From: Sipunculus nudus
Lineage: Eukaryota; Annelida; Sipuncula; Golfingiida; Sipunculidae
DNA: 64,000 nt
Direction: 5' to 3'
Assembly (NCBI GenBank): GCA_026874595.1
Contig: CM049315.1
Span: forward strand, 74,474,401-74,538,400
The notes below the pieces were generated by a model, which saw only the letters and a program-made list of their open reading frames with translations, had not been told where the DNA came from and ran no database searches. Both the position numbers and the translations under genes were made by a program. Shown here piece after piece: positions 26,712 to 38,840 of the stretch (its first letter is position 1; every line of letters starts with the position of its first letter).

Positions 26712-26740
26712 AGCTCAGATGACTTACAGTCAGCTGAGCT
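26712..26740 (+). other. Terminal stem-loop of the giant element
   Basis: agctcagatgact pairs with agtcagctgagct around the loop tac. It differs from the nested element's hairpin only in the loop. A run of A follows at once. Confidence 0.75.
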
Positions 26741-29700
26741 AAAAAATCATTACAGCTGCAAAGAATATTTATCAAATACGGGACTGATGTCCATATGACA
26801 GCTTTCTTGCCAAGCGATTGCGTGGTATCACTATCAAGGATAACCCTAGAGCCATAGGCAAGCACCAGTAGCCAGATCAAAGAGGTTTTACACCCTGGTG
26901 CAAGGTTTCCTGATCAAAATAGAAAACAACATTAGAAGCGATCGGTGATCTCAGTAGTTACTCCATCTTATTGTATCTCCATGCTACTACAGTAATAATT
27001 TATTCAAGAGAAAAATCAAAGTTAAAGATACAATAATTCAACTGAATCTAAGGCTCCCTCCAAAAACTTACAAGCCTAGTGTGGTCAGTGAAAACAGCAT
27101 GGCTTGTTGGTTTCACTTGCAGACTTTTTTCAGTACAAAAAAACAGTACAGCAGTGTTCATCAAATTTACTTCCAGTGTGAATTAGTAGCATGACATATG
27201 GACACACTGTAACCATGTTGATGTTTTCCAGTATGAAAACAGTACATAATATATACATGATTTACATATCCTATAAAATGTAAAAAGAACATGGTTATAG
27301 TATGCTTTCAGATAATACTGTATTTTTCAGTACAAGTTGTTTTTGTGTGAGTCAACTGATATAAATATATTCAGTTATTTTTTATGAGTAAGTAATAAGA
27401 AGTGAATAGTGAGAATTTCAAATTTAAAACACTTCAATAACTTTCACTTTCCTCTCTATGAATAACCAGTTTGTGTACAATATAAAATTAGAAAATCTAT
27501 AAATTACCCGTTATCACTCAGCTCTTTGCCACACGACCTATCTTTAGTCCTGAACTGCCAGGAACCATGCCAAGTGTCTCCAAAGGGGGTTATTTTAATT
27601 TTCTTATTTGAATCTTGAGAAATCAGACATGTTTTCATGAAGGGAAGAATCATAGTGCCACCTTTAAGAAAACTAAGAAAGTCTTATCAGCCCATGTCAA
27701 CTCTGTCAATGGAAAAGTGATGCAAAGTCATGCTGACCTGTTCCAATGTCTGAATGGGAAAGAATATCATATTCAATGACGAAAAGAAAAAAAGGCAATT
27801 ATTAAAAGATTATTTTATGTAGCTACTACAGTACCATGGAATCTGCTGTATAGAATTATACCATATATACTGACAGAATAAGTTAAGTCTGACTTTTACG
27901 TCACACAGTAACGTCAAGGTCAAGAGCTATGATATCCTAGTAAGGATAATTCAGATAATCACACAAGGATCATTTCATACAGCTAGCTGTTTAGACAAGA
28001 TCATCAGGGATCAGGTCTTCATTCACTGATCAAGAACACCTGGTCTACAAAAGTATCCTTAAGCAACAAGCAGAACTTCAGGAAAAATGTGACAGTACCC
28101 TGAACTTTCAGCATCAATTCATAGGAACCAGTCCAAATGTCTGTCAGGGAGCAAATAACAAGCACTGATCAGTGGTGAGAATAAGTTGGTACTGACCACC
28201 TTCAATGAGGCAAGTCTTGAAAACAGCCCCATGTTTGTTTTTGTTACAAGTACACAGTTTATACTTGATGAGATGTGAGCAGCATTTCATTTGTTTGTGT
28301 TACAACTTCGAAGTTTTCACACACCTGTAAATGGAGTTGTATGTAATAACAGGTCTCCCTTACTGTCCTTTGATTCACACACACATATATATATATATAT
28401 GGGTTGTAGAATTCCATATGGAATTAGATTAGTACTACCCATGTGTTACAGCATACATGATAAGGGAACAAAATTTTTTTCATTCTTGGGAGGCATTTGA
28501 AGACAAACTGCTTTTCTCTTCAAGAGACCTACTACATGGACCTATGGTGCCAATATTCCAGAACAATTGCTGCTGCACAAAAGAGAGCTCAAAAACGTTT
28601 AATCAATCAGGGAATTAAATTATTTGAAGTCATCTACAAGTGCAAACATGGTCGGAGGGCAAACCAAAGTCGGTCCATAGGTTTTATTCTATGGGTCACT
28701 GGCAACATAGCCCACTGGGCTATGGCTATATATATTCTGTACATAGGCTATATACATTTGTCTCCTTTTCAAATGCAATAAAATGATTATACATTAATAC
28801 ATCTTGTTTTTAGCTACAACATAGCCTACAGTGTTACCTTGCCCGATATGTGACACAAACTGTGACACAAAAATACTCAAACAACCCCCCAAATTAAGCG
28901 AGTTCCGTACCTCCTTTAATGATGTGACCACTTAGGCACACCAAGTCACACTTGCTATCACAGCTCCTCTATTTAAATGACTGGCCCTATGTAAGCTTTA
29001 AAATACTGCAAAAACAAAGTTTTAGTGGGTGTCTTTATTGTACCGGCTACATTGATAATTGTATGCTATGGGCTATTTACCTGTACTGGCAAAATACCCA
29101 CTATGAATAAATTACTATTTCTGACCCAGGTCAGATTACCTAAGTTTCTCTGGCATAAACACAATATTTATTTTTATACAATTTTTTCCCAACAAGGGTT
29201 TTAAATTCTCACATTTTCCTAAAGCTTTTAATCCTCCAGTTTCAGGATAAATATGCTGCATATATGCAGATACTGTCTTTCTGAGTATGTGTCAATACTT
29301 TCATACATAATACATGCATACAGATGTTATGCAGCTACACCTTTTTATAACCAGAGTCTTAAAATCAGTTGACATATAAGTAATATGTAGATGTTACTAT
29401 GTGTTTATGTAGCCCATGTAGCTTTCATGCTCTCTCCTTGCGCTTCGGTTCCCTCCGTTGAGAGAGCCCTAGTGTTTGAAAACTGGAGACATGCCACTGG
29501 ACAATAAATTAATAATCTCCCAGCTAAAAATGTGTCATATATAAGAATACAAACATATTTGTATCATATGGTAACACAACATACCACTTTAAAATCGTCA
29601 TGTCCATTAAACAGTTGAATCAGGTAGGTCTAGATCTCAAGCGCTAAAAACAAGCATGTCTGGAGGGGATTTCCTTGGGGTTCCCCAACATAAAACGTCA

Positions 29701-31100
29701 TACCCGTTTTCAACCTCCAGCGCAGAGTCAAGATATGTTGTGTTTATCCTTAGCATTCATGATAAATTTCTGTATGGAGAATGATGCATCACACACGCCA
29801 CCTGGCGATTGTCCCAACTTTAGGAACAACTGTCAGGTCCAGGGAAGGTAAACTTTTAAAGTGAGTACTGTTTAGGCATTAAAGCAGGGGTTACAACAAT
29901 ATTTCTTGTTCAGGCGAATACATTAACATTTTTTGCCCCCGAAGACGTAAGCTACCCTGTTACAAACATAATATTTGATTTTATAGGAATTTTTGCCCAG
30001 TACAGGATTTACGTTCTCCAATTTACTTGAAGCTTCATATGCAGCGGGTATCCATGGAATGGAAACATATGCCACATTAAAACATGCAGTTAGTGTTTAT
30101 GCTGCACAAGAATTATCATTGTGAAGAACATCCTTATCATAGGCTTATAGCTGTCCAAAATCCATAAATACATGGAAAACCCTTCATATTAAACCGTACA
30201 CAGCATCAAACTACAAAGCCACACTGAACAAACTTTATGTTGAGTAAACAGCTCGGTACTGTTTCCTCAGTGCTGGAGATGGTTATCAGATGTTTATCTG
30301 TATCCTGTCAAACATCTGGTAATGTGGTGAACTGGTAAACAATAAACAATGTAGAAACTGTACCCTCTCAGATTATTAGTCGTAGTCACCATGTAGTCTT
30401 AAAGATTAATAAGATTTTAATCCTTTTTTCCAATATAATAGTGTTTAATTTAACATATAAACTTGGGAGCAGAACACATGTTTGACATTGCTGTTTTGAT
30501 AATGTTATCAACCTTCCATCACAGCCCATGGACCCTCCCACCTGACAATGTAAATACAGGATGCCGGGACGTGTCAACATACCTTGGGGGTCCTGATGTG
30601 TTCCATCGCCACAAAACCCGGGTGGGAGCTAAGCTTGATCAAGAATAGAATCACAAACAGGTCCAGGTGTTGTTCTTCCGTGTCACCTTTTTGTCTGCAA
30701 TATTTCTGATCGTATTGAAGGGAAGAATCAATGATGAGGACCTGAAGCCATGTCTATTCTAACCCACATCCACTTAGCCGCTAATGAATATGCATATTGT
30801 TACCGATTCACATTGTCACACGTGCGGCTAGCAAGGTAGATTATTGCTATATTCTTATGTTTCATGGTCGTTTCATCACTTTAAACCTTCGAATATTTAT
30901 TGAATTATATATATGAAATTCCATCAACCATAAAAATTGTTGAATTAATCTGCCTTGATGGAACAAGTTCATTTTTTTTACTGGAAAATTGAATGCTTAT
31001 TTAATCATTGATGTAACGGAGACTGTCCTCTCTCAACAATTGAACAGATCCAAATACAAGCTTGGCCTGATCTACCGGTACTTAAATATAAACAGACACA
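26741..31100. other. Intergenic DNA, no gene seen
   Basis: I see no in-frame splice-bounded exons here. It contains a short (AT)n at 28385-28400, a perfect 9-bp inverted repeat at 28706-28724 (catagccca / tgggctatg), and an inverted gctctctc/gagagagc pair near 29430-29470. The reading frames at 28497-28781 and 30463-30648 lack any family signature. Confidence 0.5.
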
Positions 31101-31108
31101 TACTTCAC

Positions 31109-31161
31109 TTCTACTTCTACTACTACTACTCCTACTCTACTACTACTACTACTACTACTAC

Positions 31162-31199
<38 letters not shown>

Positions 31200-31270
31200 G
31201 AGTATAATGATTTATTATTATTATTATTATTATTGGTCTTGTTATTATCAATATAGTAGTAGTAGTAGTA
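31109..31270. repeat. Compound mirror-ordered triplet microsatellite
   Basis: (CTA)n at 31111-31162 runs into (ATA)n to 31199, then (TTA)n at 31211-31234 and (TAG)n at 31254-31270. The second half is the reverse complement of the first, so the tract can fold into a long hairpin. Confidence 0.9.
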
Positions 31271-31877
31271 AAAGTAGTGTACGTACTAGTAGAAAAGCGT
31301 GTCAATATGATATTGGGCAATGCTAAAATTCAATTTAATATTCCTGTAACTGATATAATTCAGATTTATGATAGCATCCAGTGGAAAAATACGTCTTATC
31401 GATTAATCCTATTTTTTAAATGTATAAATAACCAAGTAAGTTTTTATCATTTTAAAAATGGTAGAGGCTTAATGTTCTTTCTAATGAATCATGTATTGAT
31501 GGCATTATCAGTCATTTTATTACATTTACTGATATTTAAAAAATGAATTTAAAAATCCTTTATTCTTAGTACACAGAATAAAGCTACTATTTTAATTTCT
31601 AATATCACTATTAACATTAAGATTTTGTTTTAATAATAAAGATTTGAATCATTAATTTTTCTATATTTGAATGTAATTCATGTTTTAAATAAATTAAAAT
31701 TTCATCATTTATTAGAAAAAAACTGTAGTTTTTAAGTAATGGATTTAGAATGATGAATAATTATTGGATGGTGTCTTCTGTGAAATGAAATTAAACTTTT
31801 GTATTGTTTCACGCAATTTCTTGATCACCTATTTTGAATCATGGTTAGATATGGGAGTAATCCTTGTTATGTAAATA

Positions 31878-32192
31878 GGTAAAGGTAAAGGTTGGGGTTT
31901 ATAGTCTGATATCACCGACGATGTCAGTCACTTCCGACTTTACACTTTGCCTTCCAGGCCTGATCATTCTTGTAGCTTTACTCGGTTCCCAAGCTGCTAT
32001 ACCAGGCGCTAGGTATTTCGTTCTACATTTGCCTTCCTCCCATGAAAAGTAACCGTTTACTCCTGGTTTGAGAGAGCGCACCCTCGTGGTAAAGACTTTG
32101 CCTAGGAGTCTTAGTACAGACGGCGTTCAGATTGTGATGCGAACCCAGTCCAGCGCCCTTAATCATGCATTACCATTACGCCATCACGCACC
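31878..32192 (-). mobile_element. tRNA-derived SINE, family B, minus strand
   Basis: Read on the minus strand, it starts with ggtgcgtgatggcgtaatgg (A-box-like) and a B-box-like gggttcgcatc. The body, with agactcctaggcaaagtc, accaggagtaa, gtagaacgaaata and ctagcgcctg, matches 47672-48035 along its whole length. A third, 5'-truncated copy lies at 45045-45253. A 60-codon open frame inside it is not a gene. Confidence 0.75.
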
Positions 32193-32224
32193 ATGTTGCA
32201 TTTTTATTGATTGCCTCCGCGACG

Positions 32225-32640
32225 TTTACAGAACATAGCAGCAAGAATTCTTACATGCATGCAGTGCAAAACATGATCACACTATACTAGTTCTCTTCTC
32301 TCTCCACTGGCTGTCGACACGACAAAGAGTAAAGGATGCTTAATTGTTCTTGTGTTTAAAGCCATGAATAATTTGGCTCCAATATATCTGCAAGAACTTC
32401 TCCGTCATCTTGTTCAGTCAGAGGATTAATTTCAAATGACTAAAATTTATTATATGTGCAATTTACAAAATCATCAATGATACAAATCAGGGCATTTAAC
32501 TCTGTTGGTCCTAGACTCTGGAACAGTATTCCAAACACATTGCTGATCTGTTTTAATTTATCAGAGTTTAAAAGCAAATTAAAAACTCACTTATTTGCTG
32601 ATTTTTGTTATTCTAGTCATTGTTCTATTTGGAATCTGAC
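32225..32640 (+). pseudogene. C-terminal remnant of a non-LTR retrotransposon reverse transcriptase
   Basis: Three frames joined by frameshifts give, in order, QNIAARIL, HDHTILVLFSLHWLSTRQR, VFKAMNNLAPIYLQELL and then AFNSVGPRLWNSIPNTL with FKSKLKTHLF. This order (NxAAR, LHWLP-like, FKaLngLAPxYL, FsvxxPxLWNsLP, FKxxLKTHLF) is the conserved tail after the RT domain in CR1/L2/Jockey-type LINEs. The RT core itself is absent, so it is a 5'-truncated, decayed copy. The microsatellite at 32790 follows its 3' side. Confidence 0.75.
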
Positions 32641-32789
32641 CTTTTTAACGATTTTAGATTCTTATTAAGAATATATTGAATTTTCGAATGTACTTTTAAT
32701 GCTTATACTTAGTTATCATTGTATCTTTTCTGAATGTATCATCGTTTTAGAGCATGCATAGCATGGACTTTACGCTTTATAAAATAAAA

Positions 32790-32825
32790 AATAGTAATTA
32801 TTATTTTTATTATTATTATTATTAA

Positions 32826-32889
<64 letters not shown>
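32790..32889. repeat. (TTA)n microsatellite
   Basis: Long run of ATT/TTA triplets just downstream of the LINE remnant. Confidence 0.95.
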
Positions 32890-33033
32890 CATCATTTTAC
32901 CACAGAAATATTTCTGACCGAAATATCAATAAATCTGCAGCCTTCGAGATTATTATTGGCTTAATTTTCATATACAAGTAAACAGTGCACAAGATTTATG
33001 AACGAAACGTTTATTCTCTTTATGTCGTATATT

Positions 33034-33036
<3 letters not shown>

Positions 33037-33083
<47 letters not shown>
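33037..33083. repeat. (AT)n microsatellite
   Basis: Uninterrupted TA dinucleotide tract. Confidence 0.95.
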
Positions 33084-33088
<5 letters not shown>

Positions 33089-33502
33089 CCATTATACAAT
33101 AACAATCCGTGTTTTATGGCTATGAATATTTCTTGTGTAAATAATTTCCTTTGTGAATGAGACCCCAAAATACAAGGCCCTTTTATAGCCGTAATAAATT
33201 CCCGGTATTTCATTGTATGCGACACCACATGCAAATGAATGCTCCCTGAATAACAAAGCTGTAGTGGTTCCGATTTAAGGCCAACTAGTCTTCACTCGGA
33301 TCACATGATTACCGTACCGAATCTTCCCAATAACCAACGGCAGTCCTTTGATAAATCACCTTGCGCTCAAACGAAGACAATAAAACAATAATACTGATCA
33401 ATATGAAGACAAGAGTTTTTCATTTGACATAATTATTCTTTGATTTGAATATAAAAAATGTTGTTTCAGTCTGAGACTGTTGAAACCTTTGACACCGTAC
33501 TG

Positions 33503-33600
33503 TTTACGTCAGCACGATTGCCTAGCAACGCTTCATATACCCACGTGGCTTATAAGTTTGGTAGTATTTTTTTCAAAGGTTCCTGTTGAGTATGGCGAAA
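33503..33600. promoter_or_regulatory. Promoter-like cluster: CRE, RFX X-box, E-box, TATA-like
   Basis: Within 60 bp lie TTACGTCA (CRE/ATF-like, about 33504-33511), ATTGCCTAGCAAC (33517-33529), which fits the RFX X-box rule of two inverted half-sites two bases apart, CACGTG (about 33542-33547) and TATAAG (about 33550). An ATGGCGAAAGG follows at 33593, but its frame closes after 16 codons in a poly-C run. X-boxes mark ciliary gene promoters in animals. No gene that it would serve is evident within several kb, so this is only a candidate. Confidence 0.3.
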
Positions 33601-33639
33601 GGAACTAACAACCTCCGACCCCCCCCCCCCCCCCGATAA

Positions 33640-34590
33640 TAAATTATCAAAGAAAATAATTTTTTTTTGTCTTTAGGAAAGAAGATTATTTTAACTGAAA
33701 TATTAATTAAATGACCACCTGCAGGTGCGCGTACATCTAACTTCTATATATATATAGAGGTCATGATCTTTAAAGGGACACAATCAGAAGCTAAATTATG
33801 GCTAATTCTTTCACACTATCAGTTCAGTTTTGCTTTATACAAATGATTCCCAGCAAAACGATCCCAGCACATGGTCTCGATCATTTCCTCGCATACGGCT
33901 GTTTAACACCATATGTTATATGGCTCTGCGTGTTGGTAAACAGTCTGTTTACCGTAACAAGGCCACGTGACCGGAGGTCCAATTAAGAGGGGCAACTAGC
34001 TGTGTTTCAGCCAACAGAAACATGTATTACATTTTAGGGCCAAGTCAGACCGGGCATCTCCTGATTGACACGTGTTTCGGCTCAGCGATGCACACGGCCC
34101 CACGCGCTTTGTTTATGTTGACACCTTTCATCGCGCCCGGTCCACTGTTTTTAACATTTGTTTAAAGGAAAAAGCAAACGGTTTCAGGGCAATATTTTGG
34201 CAGGCACATATTTATTTTAAAGGGAAGAAGCTATTTTCGTGTTAACTCAACATGCTTTATAGGTGATTTGGCCCCTTTAATTGCTTGCGAAAAAAATCTT
34301 TTGTCAAAGCGAAGCATAACGAGGGAGCGTACCCCCGGAGGGGGGGGGGGGGGGGGGAGGTTGTAAGAAGGGGAATCCCCCTCCCACGGTGTGGAACTTA
34401 TTAAAATATATCCTATAAATTGGCATTTCTGTGGGTATTTTGCTTATAATATATAAGCCCTAAACACAGAAATTTTTATTGCTGAGTGATAGTCACCTGT
34501 CAAATTGAACTTTCTTGTAAATATATTGCCACATTTATTTTTGCCTAATAATGCTCAGGTCCCCCCCTCCCCCAGGAAGCTATGTTACTG

Positions 34591-34643
<53 letters not shown>

Positions 34644-35150
34644 CATACTGTGGTCGGCTTTTTGTCAATTTGTGATATTCACAAAGGGGAAATCGTCGCA
34701 AAAAACCTTCGATCCTGAAAAAGGTGAACATCCATTTATAAATACTGTAGTCACATAGACATCTCTTAATTGTATATTATAAATTTATGTCTATAGCGTC
34801 GCATGGAATATTTTTGATATTATTAATGATAACAGATATTTTATGTTATCCATACAGTATGTCAAAAATTGACATTATATGAATAATATGAGATTGTACG
34901 TTATCTGCCAATAATGAATAAGGATTTCCACTCTTTAGATTATCCCTCGGTCCTCAAATTGAACAAATGTTTGCGAACATATTAAATAAAGGATATATAC
35001 CCTGTGTAATTTACTCACTATATATATGGTGAGATCGCGAAAATCTGCCCTCGCGAACATTGAAAAGGTGGAAATTGCAAATACGAAGCCAGAAACAGTA
35101 TTATAGATCATGACAGCCCAGAAATTAAAGTTTATATCTTAAAGTCCACC
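33640..35150. other. No gene seen; homopolymers and (AT)n
   Basis: Contains a second CACGTGAC (about 33964), a poly-G run (34340-34358) and an (AT)n tract (34591-34640). A poly-C run lies just before, at 33619-33634. No coding signature. Confidence 0.5.
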
Positions 35151-35162
35151 TAAATCGCGAGA

Positions 35163-35840
35163 CGAAGGACACGGACTCGGACTTGGACTCGAGCAGAAGC
35201 AGATCCACGCATGGGAATGGTCCAGGCCGGGGTCCCCCCCCCCCCCCCCCCCCCCTTTCAACCAATCCAAACTTTTGTAAGGGTTTCACACCTATTTTTG
35301 CGGTTTGGACCTCCTTTCCCGGATCTGAGGACCTTTTTTATGTTTTGTCATTAATCCTGGGTAGGACCCCCCCCCCCCTTTTTTTTCCCCCTCCTAAATC
35401 CTGGATCCGCCCCTGCCCGAGGGCCCTGGAATCTGACGTGGACTCGGTAAAGACTTCAGATTTCAGGCCGAGTCTATCTCTAGCCCAATAGAAAAAAAAT
35501 CGCATATTATATTATGTAGCCTACATGTGCGAACTACTAACAGAATATTACAAAATAATCACACCATATATATACGATCGAAGCTTTGCTCAGTAGGAGC
35601 TGTAAATGTATAATCATTATGGTAAAAGCATATGTGAACTAGAACTTAAAATGTAGCCTACCTGATAATCTGAAATTTCTATTTTAAATTGTTCTTCAAG
35701 GATATTTGTATTGGACTCAGACTTGGACTCGGGTTCCAAATGACTCGGACTCGAAGAAGGTGGACTTGGACTCGAATCACCTCAAGGACTCGGTCTTGCA
35801 CTCGGGCTCGGATGGTGTGGACTCAGCTACGTACATCACT
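35163..35840 (+). repeat. GGACTC/GGACTT hexamer minisatellite in two patches, with an interspersed repeat
   Basis: Degenerate GGACTY hexamers occur at 35168-35192 and 35712-35825. Between them lies a block with two poly-C runs (about 35236-35256 and 35369-35380) that ends in ctggatccgcccctg, a phrase common to short interspersed repeats of animals. The open frames over these patches (for example 35183-35491) are products of low complexity. Confidence 0.55.
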
Positions 35841-36103
35841 GCACCTGAAGTTTTTCGCGTTTTTCGCGCGGACCGGAACGGTGTATAGGTCTAATTTATT
35901 ACATCATGTGCGTTTTTATTAAAGGGTCTATATCAGGTATGTTGAAAATACAGGATATATAGAGGTTTCTTCTTAAGATATTATGGAATCTGCCTATATT
36001 TCGTTCTTATACCGTTTGCTTACTCCTGCGCACAGGTGATCTGTGGTGCAAAATATAAACATACTGCACACTTCCCACTTTTCTTCTCCTTGTTTGGGGA
36101 TTG

Positions 36104-36116
36104 TCGCGCATGCGCA
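36104..36116. promoter_or_regulatory. NRF-1-like palindrome
   Basis: GCGCATGCGC sits in a slightly CpG-richer patch. It matches the NRF-1 consensus core. No transcription unit can be tied to it from the sequence alone. Confidence 0.25.
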
Positions 36117-37084
36117 AGATCAGACCTCTGGTCATGCAGTCTTGTTATGGTAAACAGACATTGCAAATGTTTATGTATCTTTAACATGATTTTTTTAGGT
36201 GCATCAGCGGAACATTGGCATGTTCAAGTACTACATATACATTATATATAGACCCCTATAGAAAAGTAATATGTTGGAGTGGTAAAAAAGCAGCCTAAGC
36301 TTTGTAAATAACTTAGATTATAGTTAAGGTTAGTATTTTATGTGCTCTTTCTGTGTTTCATCAATACCACGATACAGCATGCACAGTGTATCGGTAACCA
36401 TATCATATCGATATATTGATAGAGCCCTAGATAGTTAACTCAACAATGTTCACAAACGGAAAACAACATGTTACTTAAGGTTGTTGGTTACATATATAGG
36501 TCACTAGTTGCAAACGCCGGCCCTTTGCAATGATCTTGTTCGTCTGACTTAATTGCTGCCAGACGTCCTTGCTGAGCGTATTTTGATTATGTTGGGGATA
36601 CCTCACGTGTGATAAACATGTAGATATATACAAAACGATTAGCTTCAGTGTGCAGTGGGATTTGCGTTTTCTGGCTTATTTTTTTAATGAAAGGTCCAGG
36701 AGATTATCTTGAGTCGATAGACATCATATATTGGAATGTAGGCCCCTTTAAGCTTTTAGCTGTCTCACTTATATCCTTTCAAAATTCTCTCAGATACTGA
36801 TCAAATTAAATGAAATAAACCAGCTAGCCACTTTTACGTTGACATTCCCCTGTAAGACATCAGACCTATACCTAAAACCCCTCTTAACTATAAGTGTATA
36901 CTGACCGATCAATATGATGCCCCGATTGTAAAGTAGGCCGCCCTTTGGCGTGGTTGAACAAGACTCACTTTTTCTCTGAGAAGATAGTATTTCGTCATGT
37001 CACTATGACGTAAGTGAATGTCAATGCGTGGAGAATCGTTCATATTAGTAATAAGAAAGTGTTACTTTGTAAAACTCTGCCATT

Positions 37085-37119
<35 letters not shown>

Positions 37120-37351
37120 CGTATAACTATGTGCGTATCCGCATACTTATTTTCGTGAAAATCGAATGAACAAGAGCGATTTTCTACATAAGATTTATTA
37201 GAGGTTTTTCACTTAATGACATCAGTTCTGGGTCATTTTGATCGAAGATAGTTCAAGCAGTTAACTAAATACTCAAACATGGACTTAAACAATTTAACGT
37301 ATACATACGCATATATACATACATACATACATACATACATACATACATACA
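37085..37351. repeat. (AT)n and (ATAC)n microsatellites
   Basis: (TA)n at 37089-37118 and (ATAC)n at about 37303-37350, the latter next to the Helitron 3' end. Confidence 0.9.
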
Positions 37352-37416
37352 ACACTGAAAATGCCGGCACATGTATAACAGGTCAGACTGTGTACCCCCT
37401 GCTAAGATTATACGAA

Positions 37417-37800
37417 ACTAGCAGAGTTACCTGGTGTTGCCCGGGGATAGAGGGGAAAATGCTCTAAAAAACAAAGACTTGGAGGTACAACTGAACTGTC
37501 TTTATTGAGATAAGCATGAATAATATACACAAATAGTTCAAATGGGAACTTCTTTTTATACAACAATAACAACATACTGCGTTTTCCAATTCGGAGCATA
37601 GACAACGAGACTTTGGGGTTACCAGCTCTTGAACAACCAACATAGAGCTGGCCATGAGAAAGATATGGCTCCTCAAGGTGGAGGCAGCCACTACCATGCA
37701 GGGTCTGATCTGGAGACTTATTGCAAAGCAAATGACAAAGCAGAAACTCCAAGTAATACATGATTAGTTTTTGTGCAGGATAGGCTCTGAAAGCACATGT
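37417..37800 (-). pseudogene. 3' end of a decayed canonical Helitron (helicase C-terminus)
   Basis: On the minus strand the translation contains SHGQLYVGCSRAGNPK, the motif VI region of the Pif1-like helicase domain of Helitron RepHel proteins (usual form FSHGQLYVALSR). It is preceded by a diverged NKSPDQTL in place of the usual NKSQGQTL. One base shift (about 37611-37620) leads into SLVVYAPNWKTQYVV and a stop at 37556, the expected C-terminal tail. About 120 bp further the minus strand reads CCCCGGGCAACACCAGG and ends CTGCTAGT at 37417, followed by T. This fits the Helitron 3' rule of a GC hairpin, CTRRT and insertion before T. The Rep domain and the 5' end are missing, so it is inactive. 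Confidence 0.7.
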
Positions 37801-38389
37801 AAGCAAGTGTGAAAAATTACATACCTAAAGAAAATATCATATATACTGTAGAAATGTATAATATTATCAATATTATCAATTAATTTTGATAATTGTTTTT
37901 AATGGTACTAAAATGACGAATATGTAAAACTTTCTAAGAGGTATTGAGCGGTGCAGAAACGTGTCAGTGTATGGAATATATAGTATTCCGTTGCAACTAA
38001 AATAGTTAAATTCTGTAGCAGCCTTATTAAATTGATGTGAAAATAAGCGTGGCGGATCGTCCATGCAGGAAGGCGTGCATAAAGGACAACGGGACAAACT
38101 TCCAGAATTATATTATAGATTTATCATATAGACCAGAATATACACCGGGGTAAAATCTGGCCTAGTCTATTATATAACCCCCCACCCCCACCCCCGACCC
38201 CCACCCCCCGCAGGCTAGTTTATACTCCCTAACACCCAATCATAAGAGAATCACTTGCAATGGGTCACAGCAGGTTACCGATATCCATTTGAGCGACATT
38301 ATTTATAACATACATTATAAGCTGATAAATTATTCCCATTTGGATATTCAAGCCTAAGCCCATTTATGTATTTTATGAAATTTAGAATT
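37801..38389. other. No gene seen; C-rich tract
   Basis: A CCCCACC-type low-complexity tract lies at 38170-38212. The minus-strand frame at 37876-38097 has no recognisable motif. It could be an upstream part of the Helitron, but I cannot show this. Confidence 0.35.
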
Positions 38390-38840
38390 TGAATTGTTAA
38401 ACCAATATCGAAAACTGATAACCTTGACCTAAATCTTCAAGATCAATTCAGCGGAATTATTGCTGATTATTTCTAGAATTTCTTGTGAATCAGGTAACTT
38501 TTGAAGAACATATTCTTTCCTCAGATTTGCTACACAACTAGTCTACTTTAAACGAAGTTCTCGAACAGGATGGAAAACTGGTTGCGATCTTCATATTCAA
38601 GGCCAAATCAGCCGAAATTGAAATTTCTTGTATAGACTATAACTTTTTAACCATGCAATGGGCCTTTATATACCTTCATGAGATTTGACACGCGAATATT
38701 GTTTCTACAAAGTTCTGGGATGAGTGGAAAACTGGTGACCTTGAATTTCATCTTCAAGGTCATATCTTCATAATTCTAGGATTTTTGTGAGGCTAACACC
38801 TTTTGAAGTAGTCCATATATTTTCAAAAAAAGTTTTGGAT
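38390..38840 (+). repeat. Degenerate tandem repeat, ~180-bp period
   Basis: The phrase gaaaactg-tgaccttga-ttcaag-tca and the phrase tagaatttcttgtg recur about three times with many changes. It looks like an old tandem core of an element of the same general type as the others, without a visible hairpin. Confidence 0.45.

Larger units (their letters stand above)
3755..26740 (+). mobile_element. Giant (~23 kb) tandem-core rolling-circle-like element
   Basis: The left edge starts with CAAGTGACCCATGGGTCA and a nearby CTCAGCTGACT. About 62 tandem monomers of ~336 bp follow (3890-26660), then a degenerate GACGG stretch (26660-26697) and a stem-loop (26712-26740). The same two termini bound the independent 1.9-kb insertion at 17725-19648, which fixes the element edges by comparison. 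This left domain, core repeats, ACGG microsatellite and right domain is the layout of bivalve 'pearl' elements and of non-autonomous Helentrons (HINEs). Flanks are A-runs on both sides, and no transposase is encoded. The structure is seen directly; the Helentron assignment is inference. A core this long and internally ordered is far outside what I know for the family. Confidence 0.7.

Noticed and set aside
1-26740. CRISPR array
   Set aside because: Repeats are contiguous 280-336-bp units with no short direct repeat plus variable spacer pattern, and the DNA is eukaryotic.
30570-30640. Minus-strand first exon (ATGGAACACATCAGG... with donor AAG|gtatgt)
   Set aside because: Only eight codons, and no convincing downstream exon on that strand between 26.7 and 30.5 kb.
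33593-33640. Coding start ATGGCGAAAGG after the promoter-like cluster
   Set aside because: The frame closes after 16 codons in a poly-C tract, and no donor is present before the stop.
35183-35922. Open frames of 60-102 codons
   Set aside because: Driven by poly-C runs and GGACTC hexamers, with no family signature.
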